A stretch of DNA of 64,000 nucleotides from Streptomyces sp. NBC_01478 (lineage in GTDB: Bacteria > Actinomycetota > Actinomycetes > Streptomycetales > Streptomycetaceae): assembly GCF_036227225.1 (NCBI RefSeq), contig NZ_CP109444.1, positions 868,001-932,000 of the forward strand, read 5' to 3'. The translations under genes and the position numbers were made by a program. The notes beneath the pieces are model-generated. The model made no database searches, had not been told where the DNA came from, and worked only from the letters and a program-made list of their open reading frames with translations. Numbering within the stretch: position 1 is the first letter of the stretch; every line of letters begins with the position of its first letter. Positions 9,432 to 17,800 of the stretch are shown here, piece after piece.

Positions 9432-9469
9432 GCCGCGTGGCGCCGTCCGACGGAACGGCGCCGCGCGGC
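9432..9469. terminator. Bidirectional hairpin terminator
   Basis: Arms GCCGCGTGGCGCCGT (9432-9446) and ACGGCGCCGCGCGGC (9455-9469) pair over 15 positions with a single G-U. The loop is eight bases. The hairpin lies between the convergent HdeD and MarR genes. It has no T-tract, as is usual in Streptomyces. Confidence 0.7.
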
Positions 9470-9559
9470 ACCCAGGGGGGCGGGAATGATCCTCCGGCCG
9501 TTCCTTGCCCTGCGGATCGCGATCGTGCTCTTCCCGCCGGGCGCGGAGCCGGTTCAGGT

Positions 9560-10015
9560 TCAGTCGAACTTCTCGACCACGGTCTCGAACTGCCGCACCA
9601 TGGCCGACAGCGACCGGCCGTCGAGATGGTCCATGACCCGCTTGCGGGCGCTCGCGAGGTGTACCGGATAGGCCGATTCGAGCCGCTTGCGCCCTTCCGG
9701 GGTGAGGGTCGCGACATTCCCGCGCGCGTCACCCTCGTAGCGCCGTTTCACGACCTGGCCGCGGCTCTGCAGCGCGTCCACGACGCGGGTGATACGGCTC
9801 GCCGACAGCGCGGTGGCCGCCGCGAGATCCGCCATGCGGAGTTCCTGGTTCTCGGCCTCGGACAGGCTCATCAGCACGACGTACTCGGTGAGCGTCAGCC
9901 CCGTGGACCGCAGCAGGTCGTCGTCGAGCGAACGGGGCAGCGAGACGATGACACGCATCAGGGCACGCCAGAAACGCTCTTCCTGCGCGGTCAGGGGATC
10001 CTCGGCGGCGGTCAT
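9560..10015 (-). CDS. MarR-family transcriptional regulator
   Basis: A 151-residue protein with the MarR winged helix: LTEYVVLMSLSEAENQ opens the fold, and MADLAAATALSASRITRVV near residues 71-89 is the recognition helix-turn-helix. DARGNVATLTPEGRKRLE is the wing and following helix. Members bind as dimers, often repress, and lose DNA binding on ligand binding. ATG 10015 has only a weak ribosome binding site. The gene lies 57 bases downstream of the truncated tautomerase on the same strand and may be co-transcribed with it. Confidence 0.9.
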   Translation of the reverse strand: MTAAEDPLTAQEERFWRALMRVIVSLPRSLDDDLLRSTGLTLTEYVVLMSLSEAENQELRMADLAAATALSASRITRVVDALQSRGQVVKRRYEGDARGNVATLTPEGRKRLESAYPVHLASARKRVMDHLDGRSLSAMVRQFETVVEKFD

Positions 10016-10072
10016 CCGTGCAGATTAGCGTGCTCAAGCAAGGAGCCTCAAGCGGTTGCGGCCCGGCCGTCC

Positions 10073-10267
10073 TCACCCGGCACCGCCTGTGCCGCTACTC
10101 GTCCAGCTTGCGTACGTCTCCGGCGGCTGCTCGGCGAAGACCACGTCGACGTACGCCGGTGGCACATGGTTGATCGCCGCGTGAATCCGGGTGATCTCGG
10201 CCGCGAGTGAGGCCTTCGACTCCTGGGGCAGAGTTCCCCGCGCCGTGGTGCAGGTGTAGTCGGGCAT
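10073..10267 (-). CDS. Tautomerase-family protein, apparently truncated
   Basis: Sixty-four residues beginning MPDYTCTTARGTL, so Pro-2 becomes the N-terminal proline after Met removal, the catalytic base of the 4-oxalocrotonate tautomerase superfamily. ITRIHAAINHVPPAYVDVVF matches the first half of the longer (about 120-140 residue) tautomerases. The homology then stops and an unrelated Gly/Ser tail leads to a TGA. ATG 10267 has a good GAGGAG site. The second beta-alpha-beta unit is therefore missing. It is either a short single-unit member with a divergent tail or a decayed gene. Confidence 0.55.
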   Translation of the reverse strand: MPDYTCTTARGTLPQESKASLAAEITRIHAAINHVPPAYVDVVFAEQPPETYASWTSSGTGGAG

Positions 10268-10406
10268 GTCGGCTCCTCATGGATCGGGGGCGCGTCGGGA
10301 CCATGGTTCCGCCTGCTCGCGGGGCTCGACTTCCGTCATCCGACGGAGGTCGAGACTGCGGAACCGCACCCGTACGGGGCTCCAAGTCCCCCGGCCCCAG
10401 CGCGCC

Positions 10407-10435
10407 TTGACACGCCCCTCCCCCGGCACAATGCT
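10407..10435 (+). promoter_or_regulatory. Predicted promoter of the P450 gene
   Basis: TTGACA at 10407-10412 and AATGCT at 10430-10435 are separated by 17 bases, and the P450 start lies 38 bases further on. The -35 box is perfect for the principal sigma factor; the -10 box is only fair. Short complementary arms (TGCTT and AAGCA) overlap the -10 and could be part of an operator. Confidence 0.45.
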
Positions 10436-10472
10436 TGCCGACGAAAGCAATGACTTCGGGTGGGAGAGCGCG

Positions 10473-11711
10473 ATGACCACAAGCACCCCGGACGACCAGG
10501 GCAGTTCGCTGCGGGCGGAGCTGGAAGGTGCCGGGTTCCAGACGGATCCGCACGCGCTTCTGCGGCAGTTGACGGAATCCGGAGCCGCGCACCGCTGCGA
10601 ACCGGCCGGTGCGCCACCGCAGTTGCTCATCACGGGATACGAGGCGACACGCCAAGTGCTCACCGATCCCCGCGTGTCCAAGCGGAGCGAACGCGCGGGA
10701 CTGGAGCCGGGCTGGCTGATGAGCGGCGTGCGGGACGAGGTCGGGATCGACTACATGCTGACCGTGGACCCGCCCGACCACACCCGTCTCCGCAAGCTGG
10801 TGACCCGCGCCTTCACACCGCAGAAGATCGAGGCCCTGCAGCCCCGCACACGGGAGCTCGCGGGCCGGTTCGCCGACGACGTACTGGCCCAGGGGACACC
10901 GGAGTTGGTCGACGGCTTCGCCGCCCGCGTCCCCATCGCCGTGATCTGCGAGCTGCTCGGCATTCCGCCGGACGACTGGGACAGGTTCCGCTGGGCCTCG
11001 GAACAGATCGTGTCCCCGGTCGCCGGACGGGACCGGGAGGAGGCGTACGTGTGGATGCAGGGGTATCTGGCGGAGCTGATCGCGGCCAAGCGTGCCGATC
11101 CCGGCCAGGACCTGCTGAGCGCGCTGGCCGGCGACACCGACGAAGACCGGCTCACCGACCCGGAGTTGGTCGGTATGGCCTTCCTGCTCCTGATCGCCGG
11201 GTACGAGACGACCGCCAACCTCATCGGTGCCGCACTCCTCGGACTCGCCCAACAGCCGGACCTCTTCAAGGCGTTGCGAGCCGCTCCGGCCCAAGTGCCC
11301 GTGGCGGTGGAGGAGTTCCTCCGCCTCGACGGGCCCGTGCTCACGGCGACCGAGCGCTTCGCCACCGAGGACATGCTGATCGGGGACGTGCCGGTGCGCC
11401 GGGGCGACATGCTCCTGGTGTCCCTCGCCGCGGCCGACCGGGACCCCGCACGGTTCGAGGAGCCGGACTCCTTCCGCCTCGGACGGTCGGCCGGCCATGT
11501 CGCGTTCGGACACGGCGTCCACCACTGTCTGGGGGCGCCGCTCGCGAGGATGGAGGCCACGGTCGCGATCACCGCGCTGCTGGAGCGCGTCGAGAGTCTG
11601 GAACTTGCCGTGGACGCCGCCGAGTTGGAGTGGGCGCCGGGCCTGCTGATGCACGGGGTGCGACGCCTTCCCGTGTCGGTCGTGCTCGCCGGGAGCCCGG
11701 ACCCCGCGTGA
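10473..11711 (+). CDS. Cytochrome P450 (bacterial class I, CYP107/CYP105-like)
   Basis: A 412-residue soluble P450. The I-helix oxygen-binding motif AGYETT lies near residues 242-248, the K-helix EEFLRLD near 280, and the heme-binding loop FGHGVHHCLG at 345-354 with the ligand Cys at 352. VDPPDHTRLRKLV near residue 95 is the C-helix signature of actinobacterial P450s. The enzyme would use a separate ferredoxin and reductase, neither of which is in the window. ATG 10473 follows GGGAGAG. No biosynthetic gene cluster surrounds it, so the substrate is unknown; detoxification or a remote biosynthetic role are both possible. Its stop overlaps a GTG that opens the frame of the following dehydratase remnant. 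Confidence 0.95.
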   Translation: MTTSTPDDQGSSLRAELEGAGFQTDPHALLRQLTESGAAHRCEPAGAPPQLLITGYEATRQVLTDPRVSKRSERAGLEPGWLMSGVRDEVGIDYMLTVDPPDHTRLRKLVTRAFTPQKIEALQPRTRELAGRFADDVLAQGTPELVDGFAARVPIAVICELLGIPPDDWDRFRWASEQIVSPVAGRDREEAYVWMQGYLAELIAAKRADPGQDLLSALAGDTDEDRLTDPELVGMAFLLLIAGYETTANLIGAALLGLAQQPDLFKALRAAPAQVPVAVEEFLRLDGPVLTATERFATEDMLIGDVPVRRGDMLLVSLAAADRDPARFEEPDSFRLGRSAGHVAFGHGVHHCLGAPLARMEATVAITALLERVESLELAVDAAELEWAPGLLMHGVRRLPVSVVLAGSPDPA

Positions 11712-11734
11712 TTCGGTCCTGGCGGCGGACCTCG

Positions 11735-11878
11735 ATGAGCAGCGCCGATCAACTCACTTACGGCACCGCCCTGTTCGAGGCCCTGGTGGACCTGGCCTCC
11801 GGCGCGGAGAGCAAGTCCGAGGCGCTCGGGTTCGGTACGGAGGCGATCGTCCCCTGGCGGATGGGAGCGGTCCTGTGA
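11735..11878 (+). pseudogene. C-terminal remnant of an altronate/galactarate dehydratase (UxaA family)
   Basis: Translation from 11735 gives YGTALFEALVDLASG, then SEALGFGTEAIVPW, and ends RMGAVL. This is the closing stretch of UxaA-family hydro-lyases, where the family ends with a (F/I)VPWQ(I/L)GAV motif. Only about 45 of some 400-500 residues remain and there is no N-terminal part nearby. The frame can also be read from a GTG at 11709 that overlaps the P450 stop, so the fragment may still be translated as a short peptide. It is best explained as a deletion scar at the edge of the P450 gene. Confidence 0.7.
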
Positions 11879-11881
11879 CAG

Positions 11882-12496
11882 TCAGCCGCGCTCTCGGTAC
11901 AGGTCGCGCAGCATCGCGATCTCGGCTCCGTGGTGCAGCACTTCCTGGTTGACCCACCACACGATGTCGATGAACGGCTCCTCCGCGTCGCTGCCGTGCG
12001 GATAGGTGCAGTACCCGACGGTGTCGAGCGCGGTGTCGTCGACGCTCAACAGCGCCTTCCGCCAAGCGCCCGCAGCGGCGTCGAAGGCCGCGACCGCGCC
12101 GGCGGCGTCGCCGGTGACGGGGTGGTCGTCGCGGGTCAGCGTGCGGCTGCCGGCCGTGTGGTCGGCGCGGAGGGTCAGCATCTCGGTGAGGTGGCTCAGG
12201 CGCCAGGCGAGGGTGGTGAAGGGCGGGGGCCAGGGGTGCGGGTAGCCGGCGGCGTCACGTCCCCAATCACCCTGTCCCGCCAGGAGAGTTGCTCGTACTC
12301 CGGGACCGGACGTGCGCCGTCGCACCGACCAGCAGTCGGGCACCGGTTCCCAGAAGTACTCCGCGTCGGTCATGGGCCCGACCCGGGTCTCCGTCCCGTC
12401 GCCGCTGTCCATGACGGGCCCTGCCATACGGCCGGACAGGCGCTCGCACGCGAAGTCGAACTGGTCGAGCAGCGGAGCGAGACGGGGTGGGATCAC
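11882..12496 (-). CDS. DinB-fold protein
   Basis: A 204-residue protein with the four-helix DinB/YfiT pattern. LLDQFDFACERL forms the first helix, WRLSHLTEML the second with a metal-type His, and VNQEVLHHGAEIAMLRDLY the last with the paired His typical of the family. Members bind a divalent metal; some are mycothiol-dependent transferases in actinobacteria, which have mycothiol instead of glutathione. GTG 12496 follows CAGGAG; the frame extends 25 codons upstream without a better site. Its 3' end lies three bases from the dehydratase remnant. The substrate is not predictable. Confidence 0.8.
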   Translation of the reverse strand: MIPPRLAPLLDQFDFACERLSGRMAGPVMDSGDGTETRVGPMTDAEYFWEPVPDCWSVRRRTSGPGVRATLLAGQGDWGRDAAGYPHPWPPPFTTLAWRLSHLTEMLTLRADHTAGSRTLTRDDHPVTGDAAGAVAAFDAAAGAWRKALLSVDDTALDTVGYCTYPHGSDAEEPFIDIVWWVNQEVLHHGAEIAMLRDLYRERG

Positions 12497-12571
12497 TGGG
12501 TACTCCTGGGGGCGAGCCGGTCGGTCGTCGACCCGGCAACCTAACAGCGTCCCCGCCGCACCACCCGTCAA

Positions 12572-13480
12572 TTACTGGCTGCGGGCGCGCAGTCGGCGCA
12601 GCATGCGCGGGTCCTCGAAGCCGACCGAGCGTGCGGCGGCGTCGATCGTGGCGCCGTGGCTGATGAGGTGCTCGGCGCGTTCGAGGCGCAGGGTCTGCTG
12701 GTAGCGCAGCGGGGTGAGTCCGGTGGCCCGGCTGAAGAGGCGGGTGAGGGTGCGTTCGCTGACGCCCACGGCCGAGGCGAGGGCGGGCAGCGGCAGGGCT
12801 TCGTCGAAGCGGGTGTCGATGAGGTCCTGGGCGCGGTGCACGGTGTCGTCCAGGTGGGACCGGTGCCGGAGCATCGCGCTGGTCTGCGGCTCGTGGCCGT
12901 TGCGGCGGGCGTAGACGACCATGTCGCGGGCGATCTGGGCGGCCACGGCGGGACCGTGCCGGGTGGCGACGATGTGCAGGGCGAGGTCGATGCCGCTGGC
13001 GATGCCGGCCGAGGTGATGACCCGGTCGTCGGTGGTGAACAGGACGTCGCGGACGACCGTCGCCTTCGGGTGGCGCCGGGCGAGTTCGTCCTGGACGTCG
13101 TGGTGGGTGGTGCAGTGGCGGCCGTCGAGGAGTCCGGCCCGGCCGAGCGCGTCGGCTCCGGCGCACACGCTCGCCACCGTCCCGCCCTGGGCATGGTGGT
13201 CCCGGAGGACGCCCAGGGTCGTAGCGCCGATGGCGGGTGCGCCGGCCAGGGTGACGGCACGCCATCCCGGCACCACGACCAGGTCCTCGGGACCGAGCTC
13301 GGGCCAGTCGAGCCCGGCCGCCAGCGGCAGCCCCTGGGCGCTGGTGACCTGGGGCTGCTCGGCGACGTAGGAGAGCGTGTACGGGTGCCCGAAGTCGGCC
13401 GCCGTGGAGAAGACCTGCGCGGGGCCGGCCAGGTCCAGCAGGTGGACTCCGGGTACCAGGAAGAAGACGACGTGGCTCAC
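12572..13480 (-). CDS. GlxA-type AraC regulator with DJ-1/PfpI domain
   Basis: A 302-residue regulator. Residues 1-175 form a DJ-1/PfpI-like domain (VFFLVPGVHLLDLAGPAQV), with Cys at 106 in the nucleophile-elbow position (SVCAGADALGRAG). Residues about 200-300 are a double AraC helix-turn-helix (LASAVGVSERTLTRLF, ARSVGFEDPRMLRRL). Members sense small amidated or nitrogenous compounds and usually activate neighbouring genes. GTG 13480 lies ten bases after the stop of the cysteine hydrolase on the same strand, which suggests translational coupling and that the hydrolase is part of its function. Confidence 0.92.
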   Translation of the reverse strand: MSHVVFFLVPGVHLLDLAGPAQVFSTAADFGHPYTLSYVAEQPQVTSAQGLPLAAGLDWPELGPEDLVVVPGWRAVTLAGAPAIGATTLGVLRDHHAQGGTVASVCAGADALGRAGLLDGRHCTTHHDVQDELARRHPKATVVRDVLFTTDDRVITSAGIASGIDLALHIVATRHGPAVAAQIARDMVVYARRNGHEPQTSAMLRHRSHLDDTVHRAQDLIDTRFDEALPLPALASAVGVSERTLTRLFSRATGLTPLRYQQTLRLERAEHLISHGATIDAAARSVGFEDPRMLRRLRARSQ

Positions 13481-13490
13481 GATCCGGTCA

Positions 13491-14090
13491 TCATGCCTGA
13501 TGTGCCGCGGCGGCTTCCAGTTCGTCGACCGTCGCGATGGTGGCGAAGCGGCCGGCGAGGGCGTACTCGGTGCGCCGGATGATCTCCTCGGCAGGGAGGG
13601 TGCGGGGGTCGGCCAGAAGTTCGGCGACGGTCTGGTCGGCGGGGGCGTCGCGGTGCGCGATGGGGTTCGTCGCGGTCGCGTCGGTGACGAAGGTGACCCG
13701 GTAGCCGAAGTCGCTCGCGACGCGGGTGGTGGTCTCGACGCACTGCTCGGTGCGGATGCCGCAGATGGTGAGCTCGCGGACGCCGTGCTCGGTGAGGATC
13801 TGCTGCAGGTTGGTGGTGGTGAAGGCGTTGTGCGAGGTCTTGTGGAGAAGCGGTTCGCCCTCCGCACGCTCCAGTCCGTCGATGAGGCGGACGCTGCCGA
13901 GGACCGGGTCGAAGACGCCACCGCTGCCGGGATCTGTGTGCAGTACCCACACCACGAGGTCGCCGGCCCGGCGGGCGAGCTGTACCAGGCGGTCGGCCTG
14001 TTCGGCGATCTTCGGGTCGGAGATGGTCTCCCACAGCGGGCGGGCGCGGAAGGATTCCTGGACATCGATGACGATCAGTGCTCGGGTCAT
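13491..14090 (-). CDS. Isochorismatase-like cysteine hydrolase
   Basis: A 199-residue protein of the isochorismatase/nicotinamidase superfamily. The catalytic triad is visible: Asp-9 in ALIVIDVQE, Lys-84 in LLHKTSHNAF and Cys-117 in IRTEQCVETT. The conserved cis-peptide region before the Cys is also present. Known members hydrolyse nicotinamide, N-carbamoylsarcosine, ureidoacrylate or isochorismate, and the motifs do not choose between them. It is cotranscribed with the GlxA-type regulator downstream. The ribosome binding site at ATG 14090 is weak. Confidence 0.9.
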   Translation of the reverse strand: MTRALIVIDVQESFRARPLWETISDPKIAEQADRLVQLARRAGDLVVWVLHTDPGSGGVFDPVLGSVRLIDGLERAEGEPLLHKTSHNAFTTTNLQQILTEHGVRELTICGIRTEQCVETTTRVASDFGYRVTFVTDATATNPIAHRDAPADQTVAELLADPRTLPAEEIIRRTEYALAGRFATIATVDELEAAAAHQA

Positions 14091-14120
14091 GTCCCAAGAC
14101 TGCGCCGTGCGGGCGGGGCG

Positions 14121-14182
14121 GCGACAGGCCGCATCGGGTCCGGGACCGGACCGATCCGGTCACCGGTGAAGCGGCCTGTCGC
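14121..14182 (-). terminator. Compound hairpin terminator after pyruvate carboxylase
   Basis: Outer arms GCGACAGGCCGC (14121-14132) and GCGGCCTGTCGC (14171-14182) are perfectly complementary over 12 bases. Inside the loop is a second stem, GACCGGA/TCCGGTC at 14144-14161. The structure starts nine bases beyond the pyc stop codon. Confidence 0.65.
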
Positions 14183-14190
14183 TGTCCTGT

Positions 14191-17100
14191 CTACCTCAGT
14201 TCGACGAGCAGGTCGCCGCCCTCCACCTGCTGGATGCGGTTGATGGCGAGGCGGGAGACCCGGCCGGACTTGGGCGCGGTGATCGCCGCCTCCATCTTCA
14301 TGGCCTCGATCGTGGCGACGGTGACGCCGGCCTCCACCTCGTCGCCCTCCTCGACCGCGAGGGTGACCACGCCCGCGAACGGGGCAGCCACATGGCCGGA
14401 GTTGGCGCGGTCGGCCTTCTCGGTGACGGGGATGTCGGAGGCGGCGGCGGTGTCGCGCACCTGGACCGGGCGGAGTTGGCCGTTCAGGGCGGACATGACG
14501 GTACGCAGCCCGCGTTCGTCGGCCTCGCCGACGGCCTCCAGCTCGATGAGGAGCCGGACGCCCGGTTCCAGGTCGACCGTGTACTCCTTGCCGGGGCGGA
14601 TGCCGTAGAAGAAGTCCTTGCTGTCCAGGACGCTGGTGTCGCCGTAGGTCTGGCGGTGGGTCTCGAACTCGCGGGTCGGGCCGGGGAACAGCAGGCGGTT
14701 GAGGGTGGCGCGGCGGTCCTTGTCGAGGGCCGTGCGGTCCTCCGGGGAGAGTTCCTGTACGGGCTTGGGGGCGGCGCGGCCCTGGAGTGCCTTGGTGCGG
14801 AACGGCTCGGGCCAGCCGCCGGGCGGGGTGCCCAACTCGCCGCGCAGGAAGCCGATCACGGAGTCGGGGATGTCGTAGCGGTCGGGGGACGCCTCGAAGT
14901 CGGCGGGGCTGACACCGGCGCCGACCAGGTGCAGGGCGAGGTCTCCGACGACCTTCGACGACGGGGTGACCTTGACCAGATGGCCGAGGATGCGGTCGGC
15001 GGCGGCGTACATCGACTCGATGTCCTCGAAGCGGTCGCCGAGGCCGAGCGCGATCGCCTGGGTGCGCAGGTTCGAGAGCTGGCCGCCGGGGATCTCGTGG
15101 TGGTAGACGCGCCCGGTGGGTGAAGCGAGGCCCGCCTCGAAGGGGGCGTAGATCTTGCGGACGCTCTCCCAGTACGGCTCCAGGTCGCCGATGGCCTGGA
15201 GGTCGAGGCCGGTGGGGCGGTCGGAGTAGTCGGTGGCGGCGACGATCGCCGACAGCGACGGCTGCGAGGTCGTGCCCGCCATGGAGGCCACCGCGCCGTC
15301 GACGGCGTCCGCGCCGGCCTGGATCGCGGCGAGGTAGGTGGCGAGCTGGCCGCCCGCCGTGTCGTGGGTGTGGAGGTGCACCGGGAGGCCGAACTCGCGG
15401 CGCAGCGCCGACACGAGCGTCGCGGCGGCGGGTGCGCGCAGCAGACCCGCCATGTCCTTCACCGCGAGGACGTGAGCTCCCGCCTCGACGATCTGCTCGG
15501 CCAGCCGGAGGTAGTAATCGAGCGTGTAGAGGCGCTCGCCCGGGTCGGACAGGTCCGAGGTGTAGCAGAGGGCGACCTCGGCGATCGACGTTCCGGTGGC
15601 GCGTACGGCGTCGATGGCCGGGCGCATCTGGCCCACGTCGTTCAGCGCGTCGAAGATGCGGAAGATGTCGATGCCGGTGGCGGCGGCCTCCTGGACGAAG
15701 GCGTCGGTCACCTGGGTCGGATACGGCGTGTAGCCCACGGTGTTGCGGCCGCGCAGCAGCATCTGGAGGCAGATGTTGGGAACGGCCTCGCGCAGCGCGG
15801 CGAGCCGGTCCCAGGGGTCCTCGGCGAGGAAGCGCAGCGCCACGTCGTAGGTGGCGCCGCCCCAGCACTCCAGGGAGAGCAGTTGCGGAACGGTGTGGGC
15901 GACCACCGGGGCCACCGCGAGGAGGTCCTTGGTGCGGACGCGGGTGGCGAGGAGCGACTGGTGGGCGTCGCGGAAGGTGGTGTCGGTGACGCCGATGGTC
16001 GGTGATTCGCGCAGGTGGCGGGCGAAGCCCTCGGGGCCGAGTTCCGCGAGCAACTGCCGTGATCCGGCCGGGGGTTCGCCGGCCGGGACCGGCGGCAGCT
16101 TGGTGGTGGGGTCGATCAGGTCGGGGCGTTCACCGTGCGGCTTGTTGACCGTGACGTCGGCGAGGTAGGTGAGCAACTTGGTGCCGCGGTCGGCGGAGTG
16201 ACGGGCCGTCAGCAGATGCGGGCGCTGCTCGATGAACGACGTGTTGATCCGTCCGGCCTGGAAGTCCGGGTCGTCCAGCACCGCTTGGAGGAACGGGATG
16301 TTGGTGGCCACACCGCGAATCCGGAACTCGGCCACCGCACGCCGCGCGCGGTTCACGGCGGTGGTGAAGTCCCGTCCCCGGCAGGTGAGTTTGACCAGCA
16401 TCGAGTCGAAGTGCGCGCTGATCTCCGTACCCGCGTGGGTGGTTCCGCCGTCGAGACGGATGCCGGAGCCGCCGGGCGAGCGGTAGGCGCTGATCCGGCC
16501 GGTGTCCGGGCGGAAGCCGTTGGCGGGGTCCTCGGTGGTGATACGGCACTGGAGGGCCGCGCCGTGCAGGGTGACCGTCTCCTGCGAGAGGCCGAGGTCG
16601 GCCAGGGTCTCCCCCGAGGCGATCCGCAACTGCGCCTGGACCAGGTCGACATCGGTGACCTCCTCGGTCACCGTGTGCTCGACCTGGATGCGCGGGTTCA
16701 TCTCGATGAACACGTGGTTGCCGTGCGGGTCGAGGAGGAACTCGACGGTGCCCGCGTTGCGGTAGCCGATCTCGCGGGCGAAGCGGACGGCGTCGGCGCA
16801 GATGCGGTCGCGCAGTTCGGGGTCGAGGTTCGGCGCGGGGGCCAGCTCGACGACCTTCTGGTGCCGGCGTTGCAGCGAACAGTCGCGCTCGAAGAGGTGG
16901 ATGACGTTGCCCTCGCCGTCGGCGAGGATCTGCACCTCGATGTGACGGGGGTCGACGACGGCCTTCTCCAGGAACACCGTGGCGTCGCCGAACGCGGACA
17001 TGGCCTCGCGGGCCGCCGCCTCGATGGACTCGCGGAGGGTGGCCGGGTCCTCGACCCGGCGCATACCGCGTCCGCCGCCACCGGCGACGGCCTTCACGAA

Positions 17101-17565
17101 CACCGGGAAGCCGATCTCCTCGGCGGCGCGCACCAGTTCGTCGACGTCCGTGGAGGGCGCCGAGGAGCCGAGCACCGGTACGCCGGCCGCGCGGGCGGCG
17201 GCGATCGCCGTGGCCTTGTTGCCGGTCATCTCCAGGATGTGGGCGCTGGGACCGACGAAGGTGATGCCCGCCTCCTCGCAGGCGCGGGCGAGTTCGGGGT
17301 TCTCGGAGAGGAACCCGTAGCCCGGATAGACCGCATCCGCTCCCGCCCGCTGGGCCGCGCGGACGATCTCCTCGACCGAGAGATAGGCGCGGACCGGATG
17401 CCCGGGCTGACCGATCTCGTAGGCCTCGTCGGCCTTGAGCCGGTGCAGCGAATTGCGGTCCTCGTGGGGGAAGACGGCGACCGTGCGCGCGCCCAGCTCA
17501 TAGCCGGCGCGGAACGCCCTGATCGCGATCTCGCCACGGTTGGCGACCAGCACCTTGCGGAACAT
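14191..17565 (-). CDS. pyc: Pyruvate carboxylase
   Basis: A 1124-residue single-chain enzyme that makes oxaloacetate from pyruvate, bicarbonate and ATP in the cytosol. The domains are in the usual order. The biotin carboxylase opens with VLVANRGEIAIRAFRA and includes the ATP-grasp KAVAGGGGRGMRR; the carboxyltransferase (DTTFRDAHQSLLATR, then a VKDMAGLL strand) comes next. A C-terminal biotinyl domain carries EAMKMEA, with the biotinylated Lys at 1090. Length matches the alpha4-type family. ATG 17565 follows GAAGGGA and fits the conserved start; the frame is open 29 codons further upstream. It is divergent from the chitinase gene. Its job is anaplerosis, refilling the TCA cycle. Confidence 0.97.
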   Translation of the reverse strand: MFRKVLVANRGEIAIRAFRAGYELGARTVAVFPHEDRNSLHRLKADEAYEIGQPGHPVRAYLSVEEIVRAAQRAGADAVYPGYGFLSENPELARACEEAGITFVGPSAHILEMTGNKATAIAAARAAGVPVLGSSAPSTDVDELVRAAEEIGFPVFVKAVAGGGGRGMRRVEDPATLRESIEAAAREAMSAFGDATVFLEKAVVDPRHIEVQILADGEGNVIHLFERDCSLQRRHQKVVELAPAPNLDPELRDRICADAVRFAREIGYRNAGTVEFLLDPHGNHVFIEMNPRIQVEHTVTEEVTDVDLVQAQLRIASGETLADLGLSQETVTLHGAALQCRITTEDPANGFRPDTGRISAYRSPGGSGIRLDGGTTHAGTEISAHFDSMLVKLTCRGRDFTTAVNRARRAVAEFRIRGVATNIPFLQAVLDDPDFQAGRINTSFIEQRPHLLTARHSADRGTKLLTYLADVTVNKPHGERPDLIDPTTKLPPVPAGEPPAGSRQLLAELGPEGFARHLRESPTIGVTDTTFRDAHQSLLATRVRTKDLLAVAPVVAHTVPQLLSLECWGGATYDVALRFLAEDPWDRLAALREAVPNICLQMLLRGRNTVGYTPYPTQVTDAFVQEAAATGIDIFRIFDALNDVGQMRPAIDAVRATGTSIAEVALCYTSDLSDPGERLYTLDYYLRLAEQIVEAGAHVLAVKDMAGLLRAPAAATLVSALRREFGLPVHLHTHDTAGGQLATYLAAIQAGADAVDGAVASMAGTTSQPSLSAIVAATDYSDRPTGLDLQAIGDLEPYWESVRKIYAPFEAGLASPTGRVYHHEIPGGQLSNLRTQAIALGLGDRFEDIESMYAAADRILGHLVKVTPSSKVVGDLALHLVGAGVSPADFEASPDRYDIPDSVIGFLRGELGTPPGGWPEPFRTKALQGRAAPKPVQELSPEDRTALDKDRRATLNRLLFPGPTREFETHRQTYGDTSVLDSKDFFYGIRPGKEYTVDLEPGVRLLIELEAVGEADERGLRTVMSALNGQLRPVQVRDTAAASDIPVTEKADRANSGHVAAPFAGVVTLAVEEGDEVEAGVTVATIEAMKMEAAITAPKSGRVSRLAINRIQQVEGGDLLVELR

Positions 17566-17699
17566 TCCCGATCCCTTCAGCCTGCCGGTGACGTGCACCA
17601 TGGTGTCGGCGCCGCCCCTGTAACGCCATGTGAGCCGGGACACTAGTCGCAAACGTGTCGCGCGACGCGCTCCGCCGGGCCGACGGTAAAGAAATTGTA

Positions 17700-17744
17700 T
17701 GGTCTAGTCCAAAGAGCACTTTGGTCCAGTCCAATCCATTGACG
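17700..17744 (+). promoter_or_regulatory. Chitinase-type direct repeats and -35 box
   Basis: TGGTCTAGTCCA (17700-17711) and TGGTCCAGTCCA (17722-17733) are 12-base direct repeats, 22 bases apart (two helical turns). Each resembles the TGGTCTAGACCA-type element known from Streptomyces chitinase promoters and from DasR sites. TTGACG at 17739-17744 could be the -35, with GAAGCT 17 bases downstream as a poor -10. The placement predicts repression without chitin oligomers; the regulator itself is not in the window. Confidence 0.65.
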
Positions 17745-17800
17745 TGGCCGCGACAGCGCCAGAAGCTGATTGCCTCCCCCACTCCCACCGGAGGCACAAC

